A stretch of DNA of 64,000 nt, taken from Hassallia byssoidea VB512170 (GTDB lineage Bacteria; Cyanobacteriota; Cyanobacteriia; Cyanobacteriales; Nostocaceae). Made by a program: the position numbers and the translations under genes. This document shows positions 58,392-64,000 of the stretch, piece after piece. The notes beneath the pieces are model-generated. The model made no database searches. It worked only from the letters and a program-made list of their open reading frames with translations, and was not told the DNA's origin. The stretch lies in assembly GCF_000817785.2 (NCBI RefSeq), contig NZ_JTCM02000011.1, forward strand, positions 48,750 to 112,749, written 5' to 3'. How positions within the stretch are numbered: the stretch's first letter is position 1; each line of letters starts with the position of its first letter.

Positions 58392-60713
58392 ATGGGAACG
58401 CAGATGCCAATTAAGGAAGAAGATTTGCAGGAACTGAAAAATTCCAACTCATCGTCAAGAGAATCTTATGGGTTTTGGAAAAAACCTGAAGGCAATGAAA
58501 ACAATCAAGGTTTGAGTCAAATTGTTACAGTTTTACGCCGCAGGGTAGCTGTAATTGCTAGTGTGGCAGTTATCGTTACAACAGGAACAATTGGCTGGAG
58601 TGCAACTCGTATTCCCAAGTATGAAGGCAAGTTTCAACTGTTAGTTGAACCGTTAAAAACGTCTGATAATGAGTTACTGATTTTGCTTTCGCAAACGTTG
58701 CAGCAAAATGTCAACGAAATCAGCAGACAAAATACTACTGCGTTGGATTATCAGGCTTTAATGGAGGTTTTGAAAAGTCCGAAGCTGATAAATCCAGTAA
58801 TTCAAGAACTGCAAAAACAATATCCGGAAATTAGCTACGATCGCTTGGTTGGCAATGATGTATCTGGTAAGCTAGCTAGCGGGCGAGAAGGTACACTGTA
58901 TGTTAACCGGATGGCGAAAGGTAAAGATGAATCTCGAATTATTGAGGTTCGTTATCGCGATTCCGATCCGCAAAAAGTCCAGATTGTATTGGATCGGATA
59001 TCGCAAGCTTATCGAAAGTACAGTCAAGACCAACAGCAGACGAATTTACGTCAGGGAATCAAATTTGTTGATGAACAATTGCCAAAATTGCGGTATCGGG
59101 TAAATGCGCTGCAAGGTCAACTACAATTTTTTCAGCAGCAACATGACTTGTTTAACCCGCAGCTACAAGGGGAACAACTGTTAAAAAGACGCGATGAACT
59201 GCAAGCTACGAAGTTAGAAACTGAGAAAAAATTGGCTGAGGCAAAATCACTGTATCTTTCATTACAAGGTCAGTTGGGAATGCCACAAAATGAAGCGATC
59301 GCAGCTTCAGCTTTGAGTGAATCACCTCAATATCAACAGATACTCACTCGCATCCGCGACATAGAAGCCAAAATTGCTACAGAATCAGTTCGTTTTAGTG
59401 ACGAAAGTCCTACAATCAGGCTTTTGCGCGAACAACGAGAAAAACTATTACCTTTATTAAATAAAGAAGCACAATTAACATTAGGAAATAACGCACCCGA
59501 TGTCGAATTAAATTCATCGCAAGTAGGCGGTTTTCAAAATTCTGTTCGTCGCGAACTTATCCAACAACTAGCTAATAATACTAACCAAGTTAAGTCACTC
59601 GAAGCCAGTTTATCAGCTACAAAAGCGGCTCAAGTTAAATTAAATCAACAAATTCTTGAATATCCAGTACTTTCACGTCAGTACGCTAATATGCAACGAG
59701 AATTGCAAGCAGCTACTGATACACTGAATCAGCTTTTAAATCGCCAAGAAGCATTGCGCGTAGATGCTGCACAACAAGAAGTTCCTTGGGAACTAATTAT
59801 GCCTCCCACATTACCGCGTAACAAAACCGGTCAACTAATGCCCGTTTCACCTAGCGGTGCAAGTAACATACTTTTGGGAGGAGTTGCAGGTATCCTTTTA
59901 GGCGTTTTAGTTGCTTTTGTTCTCGATAATTTAGAAAATGTCTACCACGATGGTGACGAGATAAAACAGACAACTCAATTGCCTTTATTGGGGGTAATTC
60001 CTTTCCATAAAGAACTGAAAAAATTGGCGCGTGCAGGTGATGTAGTTCAGTTAACTAAAAAACACAATCCGGAACGCGAACTAGATAATCATGCTAAATC
60101 TGTACAACACAAATCGGCTCAGTTTATAGAAGCATTTTGCTCATTTTATACGAAAGTGCAATCTTATAAAATGGAGGCTTCTATTCGCTCAATTGCTATC
60201 ACTTCCGCAACATCTGGCGAAGGTAAAACCACAGTGGCGGCATATTTAGCACAGATGGCGGCAGAAGCCGGAGCGCGAGTATTATTAGTAGATGGAGATT
60301 TACGCCATCCGCAAATACATCTGAGATTCGGTTTATTAAATAATCAGGGATTGAGTGAAGTACTTTCTGACGGTATAGATATCAGCAAAGTAATTCAGCA
60401 ATCACCTTCAGACGATAATTTGTTTATCTTGACTGCTGGGAGAATACCTGTTAACCCAACAAAGCTTTTGTCTTCATTAACAATGCAGACTTTTATCGAT
60501 AGATCGCAAACAAATTACGACTTAGTTGTGTATGATACACCACATCTTTTAGGTCGTCTCGATACCAATGTTTTGCTTTCGCAAGTAGATGGAATTGTGT
60601 TAGTTACTGGATTAGGTAAAGCACTTCGTCCTACTTTGAAACAAGCATTAGAAGAATTAAAATCTTCTCGTGTTTCCATTTTGGGTACGGTTGCTAACAC
60701 CGTTGAACATTAA
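58392..60713 (+). CDS. Wzc-like polysaccharide co-polymerase / tyrosine autokinase
   Basis: 773 aa. Residues about 40-75 and 490-515 are the two membrane helices (RRRVAVIASVAVIVTTGTIG and ILLGGVAGILLGVLVAFVLD), flanking a large periplasmic Wzz domain with coiled coil (RLR-type stretches such as LLKRRDELQATKLETEKKL). The cytoplasmic end is a BY-kinase domain: SATSGEGKTTVAAYLAQM (Walker A), RVLLVDGDLRHPQIHLRFG (Walker A'), DLVVYDTPHL (Walker B). The usual Tyr-rich tail is absent (ends ANTVEH), so it may not autophosphorylate in cis. It controls chain length and export of the polysaccharide. Confidence 0.92.
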   Translation: MGTQMPIKEEDLQELKNSNSSSRESYGFWKKPEGNENNQGLSQIVTVLRRRVAVIASVAVIVTTGTIGWSATRIPKYEGKFQLLVEPLKTSDNELLILLSQTLQQNVNEISRQNTTALDYQALMEVLKSPKLINPVIQELQKQYPEISYDRLVGNDVSGKLASGREGTLYVNRMAKGKDESRIIEVRYRDSDPQKVQIVLDRISQAYRKYSQDQQQTNLRQGIKFVDEQLPKLRYRVNALQGQLQFFQQQHDLFNPQLQGEQLLKRRDELQATKLETEKKLAEAKSLYLSLQGQLGMPQNEAIAASALSESPQYQQILTRIRDIEAKIATESVRFSDESPTIRLLREQREKLLPLLNKEAQLTLGNNAPDVELNSSQVGGFQNSVRRELIQQLANNTNQVKSLEASLSATKAAQVKLNQQILEYPVLSRQYANMQRELQAATDTLNQLLNRQEALRVDAAQQEVPWELIMPPTLPRNKTGQLMPVSPSGASNILLGGVAGILLGVLVAFVLDNLENVYHDGDEIKQTTQLPLLGVIPFHKELKKLARAGDVVQLTKKHNPERELDNHAKSVQHKSAQFIEAFCSFYTKVQSYKMEASIRSIAITSATSGEGKTTVAAYLAQMAAEAGARVLLVDGDLRHPQIHLRFGLLNNQGLSEVLSDGIDISKVIQQSPSDDNLFILTAGRIPVNPTKLLSSLTMQTFIDRSQTNYDLVVYDTPHLLGRLDTNVLLSQVDGIVLVTGLGKALRPTLKQALEELKSSRVSILGTVANTVEH

Positions 60714-60717
60714 TATT

Positions 60718-60775
60718 GTAGTAAGGGCTTCAGCCCTTAAAAGTTTTTGCTTGAGCGCTGAAGCGCTCACTACGA
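60718..60775. repeat. GTAGTAAGGGCTTCAGCCC... palindromic repeat
   Basis: Begins GTAGTAAGGGCTTCAGCCCTTA and ends TGAGCGCTGAAGCGCTCACTACG, the same outer GTAGT/ACTAC frame and paired inner palindromes as at 32162 and 47006. It fills the gap between the Wzc-like and Wzx-like genes. Confidence 0.85.
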
Positions 60776-60809
60776 AATAATAATACCCTATGCTTTAATG
60801 TATTAGAAT

Positions 60810-62114
60810 ATGACATTCATTAATAAGCGCCATCTACAGAAACCGAATTTTCTTGACTCATTAATTAATCGACTTCAAGAAAAACTATCTAGCCAGTTTC
60901 TTCGCAATCTTAGCTGGCTAGGTATAACAGAAATCGTCTACAGAGTCTTGCGTTTAGGATTGGTAGTCATCATTGCTCGTTTTTTGACTCCTTACGACTA
61001 CGGTTTGGGAGCAATTGTGATGACAGTTCGGGAGTTTACCTTGACGTTTACTAACGTCGGTATTGGCGCAAAAATTATTCAAGCTGAAGAAAAAGAATTA
61101 GAGGTTTTATGCAACTCTGCATACTGGTTAAACTGGATGATTTTTATTAGTTTATTTTTCATCCAGAGTGTTGCCGCTTTTCCGATTTCTTGGTTTTATA
61201 AAAATAATCAGATTCTTTTGCCAATTATTGTATCAGGGCTTGTTTATTTAATATGGCCCGTCTCGGCTATTCAAAAGACTTTAATTCAAAGAGAAAATCG
61301 CTTAAAAATTATCGCTGTAACTGATAGCTTACAAAACTCGTTTGCAAGTATATTTTCTGCTATATTAGCGGTTGCGGGGATGGGTGTGTGGTCTTTTGTG
61401 CTGCCGGCGTTTTTGGTCGCGCCGCTGGAGCTAATCATATACTATTATTTTCACGATTGGCGATCGCACTCTAAATTCACCACCAAGCACTGGGGCGAAA
61501 TTTTCAGCTTTGGTAAAAACTTGCTCGGTGTTGGTTTACTCAAAACTCTCAGAAATAACTTAGATTATCTCATAGTTGGACGCTTCATCGGCATTAAAGA
61601 ACTAGGTATATACTTCTTTGGGTTTAACGCTGGTTTAGGCATTAGTTTAAGTATTATCAACGCTGTAAGTTCAGCTATATTACCTCATTTATGTGCAGCG
61701 CGTTCCGATTGGTTTGAGTTTAAGAAACGCTATTTTACCAGTCTGAAAACTATTAGCTATATTATTATTCCCTTTGTTATATTACAAGCTAGCTTGGCTC
61801 CTTTTTATGTGCCAATTGTTTTTGGGCAAAAGTGGGTACCTGCGATTCCAGTTTTGATAATGATTTGTTTGTCGGCGATTTCTCGACCTTTTGCGGATGC
61901 TGCTTCTCAGTTGTTAGTAGCTATTGGTAAACCTAACTTAGATTTGCGTTGGAATATTATATTTACTGGAATATTTGCGGCTGCGTTACTGATAGGAGTT
62001 CATGGGCAAGTTTTCGGGGTAGCGACATCGGTTTTATTAGTTCATTTGATTTGTTTGCCGATATTTACATTTTGGGTGACAATTTTTGTTTTTCCGAGAT
62101 TGGGTAGGTGCTAG
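60810..62114 (+). CDS. Wzx-like polysaccharide flippase
   Basis: 434 aa with about twelve hydrophobic spans. Family features are LTPYDYGLGAIVMTVREF near the N-terminus and repeated Pro/Gly-containing helices. It moves lipid-linked repeat units across the plasma membrane. A basic N-terminus (RHLQKPNFLDSLINRLQEK) precedes the first helix. It is the third gene of the plus-strand arm of the cluster and likely works with the O-antigen ligase/polymerase and the Wzc-like protein. Confidence 0.9.
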   Translation: MTFINKRHLQKPNFLDSLINRLQEKLSSQFLRNLSWLGITEIVYRVLRLGLVVIIARFLTPYDYGLGAIVMTVREFTLTFTNVGIGAKIIQAEEKELEVLCNSAYWLNWMIFISLFFIQSVAAFPISWFYKNNQILLPIIVSGLVYLIWPVSAIQKTLIQRENRLKIIAVTDSLQNSFASIFSAILAVAGMGVWSFVLPAFLVAPLELIIYYYFHDWRSHSKFTTKHWGEIFSFGKNLLGVGLLKTLRNNLDYLIVGRFIGIKELGIYFFGFNAGLGISLSIINAVSSAILPHLCAARSDWFEFKKRYFTSLKTISYIIIPFVILQASLAPFYVPIVFGQKWVPAIPVLIMICLSAISRPFADAASQLLVAIGKPNLDLRWNIIFTGIFAAALLIGVHGQVFGVATSVLLVHLICLPIFTFWVTIFVFPRLGRC

Positions 62115-62134
62115 CGACAGTTAGGCTAAAATCG

Positions 62135-62187
62135 TAGCGTTTTAAAACGCAGAGGGACGCTGAGGTTAACGCAAAGTAACGCAGAGT
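62135..62187. repeat. CGCAGAG-type short repeat
   Basis: AACGCAGAGGG, ACGCTGAGGTT, AACGCAAAGT and AACGCAGAGT units, the same words as at 14714-14810 between the two large accessory genes. Confidence 0.8.
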
Positions 62188-62271
62188 TTTTGTCATAAAT
62201 TTCGTTACGAATTTCTGGAATTTTGTACTAAGCGATCGCCTAAAATAGAAATACGAGTGGAGGTAACAGCG

Positions 62272-63063
62272 ATGGTTTCCCAAATTGAATCTTCAGCGCC
62301 TTCGGAGATTTTCTATCCTGAATCTGATGGTCAGCCGATGGCAAATAATACAGAACACTTTGAAATTATCGTACTAATTAAAGGTAATTTAGATATTCTC
62401 TTTGCAGATAATCCCAATGTTTTCATCGCTGGTGATTTGTTCTGGTATCCCATCGAAGGCAACAACAAGATTAAATATGCACCCGATGTGATGGTTGCCC
62501 TTAATCGTCCCAAAGGTCGTCGATCTTCTTATAAGCAGTGGGAAGAAGGAAACCAACCGCCCCAAGTAGTGTTTGAAATTCTCTCCCCAGTCAACACATC
62601 AGTAGAAATGGATCGTAAGTTGCTGTTCTACAGTCAATACGGTGTCGAGGAATACTATATATATAACCCAGCAAATAATGAACTACGAGTTTGGTTACGG
62701 GGTGAGTATGGTTTAGACTGGGTAGATGTTGGTGAAAAATGGGTGAGTCCACGGCTGCAAATTAATTTTGATGTCTCCGGTGAACAGTGGCAACTTTCAT
62801 ACCCAGATGGTCAGCCTTTTATGACATTTGGGGAATTAATGGCACGATCGCAAGCTGCACAACAACAAGCTCAAGCCGCACAACAACAAGCCCAAGCCGC
62901 ACAACAACAGGCTCAAGCTGCACAACAACAGGCTCAAGCTGCACAACAACGCTTACAACAAGCAGTACCTCGACTACTGAGTATGGGATTAAACCGAGAA
63001 CAAGTGGCTGATGCTTTGTCCCTTTCTGTAGAAGATGTGGAAGCGATCGCTATGAATCTTTAG
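62272..63063 (+). CDS. Uma2-family protein with repetitive coiled-coil tail
   Basis: 263 aa from ATG 62272 after GGAGGTAACAGC. The Uma2 core reads LDILFADNPNVFIAGDLFWYP, KYAPDVMVALNRPKG (Asp site), PPQVVFEILSPVNTSVEMDRKL (Glu site) and YYIYNPANNELRVW. The tail has five near-exact AQAAQQQ heptads from a 21-bp tandem repeat, then QAVPRLLSMGLNREQVADALSLSVEDVEAIA, a helix-turn-helix-like segment also found on Rpn-type proteins. It differs from the three Uma2 copies at 8.7-10.7 kb in sequence and layout. Confidence 0.88.
   Translation: MVSQIESSAPSEIFYPESDGQPMANNTEHFEIIVLIKGNLDILFADNPNVFIAGDLFWYPIEGNNKIKYAPDVMVALNRPKGRRSSYKQWEEGNQPPQVVFEILSPVNTSVEMDRKLLFYSQYGVEEYYIYNPANNELRVWLRGEYGLDWVDVGEKWVSPRLQINFDVSGEQWQLSYPDGQPFMTFGELMARSQAAQQQAQAAQQQAQAAQQQAQAAQQQAQAAQQRLQQAVPRLLSMGLNREQVADALSLSVEDVEAIAMNL
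62853..62956. repeat. 21-bp tandem repeat in the Uma2-type gene
   Basis: Almost five copies of GCACAACAACAAGCTCAAGCC with silent third-base changes. Unit length is three times seven, so copy number changes keep both the frame and the coiled-coil heptad. Confidence 0.9.
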
Positions 63064-63146
63064 CTTCACTCTTCCAAGAAGAAACCAAATACGCTCTGTA
63101 ATTTAATGAATGCGTGAATTGTGGTGTAATGCCAATTTATAGAGCG

Positions 63147-64000
63147 TCAATTTGAAGTTGTATAAATGTTATTTTTTATAGGACGTTTTGTCCAGTGACG
63201 ATATAAGTACATTAGAAAGCCAGTGAGAAATAGAATTAACGGTGCAAGTCCAACAAAGACATAGAGAATGCGAGTAGGCAAGCCACCAAAAGTACCGTAG
63301 TGTAGGGGAGTAAAGGAGTTGAGGACGCGCGAGCCCAACCGCATCTTTAAAGCATTATCAACTCGCAAAACCTCACCACTGTACTGGTCGAGATAAACAT
63401 TACTATCACCATAATCTGAACTGTCCTGCGGTAGCTTCATGCGAATTTGTAGAGCATCTTCTGGTTTATCAGGGAAGTAAATGCTTTTGGTAACAGCACC
63501 AGGTAAGGCAGCATTAGCAATTTTCAGTTGTTCTGTTAGTCCTAAGGTTGATTTACCAGGAATTGGCTTGGATACTAGCTCGGATGGTTTTGGGGTGAAT
63601 GTCACAGCGTAAATAATAGGCTCAGTCAAATCGTAGAAGTTCCAGCAAAAGCCCGTAAAGCCAGTAAAGAATAAAAAAACCACAGTGATAATGCCAGCCA
63701 CTTTGTGAATGTCAAAGTTCGCTCTTTGGGGATGAGCATCAAGCTTAATTTTGAAGCCGGCAATTAGCTTACGCCAACCGGGCCAGAGAACTAAACCTGT
63801 GATGGTGAGTATACACATTAGAAAGGCAGCAATGCCAACAATTATAGTTCCGGTTTCGCCTGCCATTAGGCTGTAATGCAGTTCAAGGAGCATACCAATT
63901 AGAGTTTTATCCGATATACGCTCACCGATAATTTTGCCTGTATAAGGGTTGACAAAAACTTCTGTCCTTTGCTCATCAGTTGATGACAACTGCCCCACGT
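63147..64000 (-). CDS. PepSY-associated membrane protein (partial, N-terminus outside window)
   Basis: At least 283 aa are visible; the frame is open to the window edge. TM segments: SLMAGETGTIIVGIAAFLMC, VAGIITVVFLFFTGFTGF and LPTRILYVFVGLAPLILFLT. PepSY-type extracytoplasmic blocks lie between them (VNPYTGKIIGER, VYLDQYSGEVLRVD). The conserved HKVAG and HYGTFGG histidines fit the PepSY_TM/iron-regulated membrane protein family, seen next to siderophore receptors and in ferric reductase-type proteins. The exact activity is unproven. Confidence 0.85.
   Translation of the reverse strand, partial: VGQLSSTDEQRTEVFVNPYTGKIIGERISDKTLIGMLLELHYSLMAGETGTIIVGIAAFLMCILTITGLVLWPGWRKLIAGFKIKLDAHPQRANFDIHKVAGIITVVFLFFTGFTGFCWNFYDLTEPIIYAVTFTPKPSELVSKPIPGKSTLGLTEQLKIANAALPGAVTKSIYFPDKPEDALQIRMKLPQDSSDYGDSNVYLDQYSGEVLRVDNALKMRLGSRVLNSFTPLHYGTFGGLPTRILYVFVGLAPLILFLTGFLMYLYRHWTKRPIKNNIYTTSN

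Overview
The window looks like a chromosomal segment of a filamentous, Nostocales-type cyanobacterium. Evidence: frequent HIP1 octamers (GCGATCGC), photosystem I subunit PsaD, ferredoxin-thioredoxin reductase variable chain, a phytoene desaturase/phytoene synthase pair, a Zur-type Fur regulator, DICT-domain and PAS sensor kinases, Uma2-family proteins, and many short tandem repeats (7-9 bp units) and palindromic repeats between and even inside genes. The genus cannot be fixed from sequence alone.

Layout. 1-4.5 kb: the start of a glycosyltransferase (minus), a long AT-rich gap, a DICT-GAF histidine kinase and psaD. 4.7-6.2 kb: trpE, with repeat sequence inserted in frame. 6.2-17.8 kb: an accessory island between trpE and purQ. 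It holds a RelE-type toxin-antitoxin pair, a wrecked Type ISP-like restriction-modification gene, three tandem Uma2 genes that differ mainly in one short window, a small disordered protein, and two very large co-oriented genes: a GTG-start 1003-aa protein of unknown family and a 1207-aa P-loop/SF2-helicase-like protein. This last pair is the best candidate for an undescribed system. 17.9-28.4 kb: housekeeping genes (purQ, purS, zur, a PP2C phosphatase, ftrV, a YdcF-like protein, a kinase/ATPase fusion, rplY, purA) with heptamer-type repeats filling most spacers. 29-34 kb: a PAS hybrid kinase, an adenosine-deaminase-like protein and mutL. 34-40.7 kb: a second accessory zone with decaying toxin-antitoxin genes, a lipoprotein gene split by two in-frame TAA codons, a cluster of small secreted proteins including a ricin-type lectin, and a STAND/NB-ARC ATPase broken at a run of 13 C residues. 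40.7-49.6 kb: nagZ, rlpA, pds-crtB, tRNA-Ser(GCT), an amino-acid-binding lipoprotein and an outer-membrane protein. 50.6-62.1 kb: an exopolysaccharide cluster (WecG/TagA-type transferase, CgeB-like and other glycosyltransferases, a secreted GH5 enzyme, O-antigen ligase, Wzc-like chain-length/tyrosine-kinase protein, Wzx-like flippase). 62.3-64 kb: another Uma2 protein with a repetitive coiled-coil tail, and the end of a PepSY-type membrane protein.

Two themes recur. Short-repeat sequence has entered coding regions in frame (trpE, mutL, the STAND gene) or supplies stop codons and C-termini. Accessory genes show fresh decay: four in-frame TAA codons, one homopolymer frameshift, one short insertion and one large internal deletion. 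All family assignments come from reading translated motifs; no database search was run.
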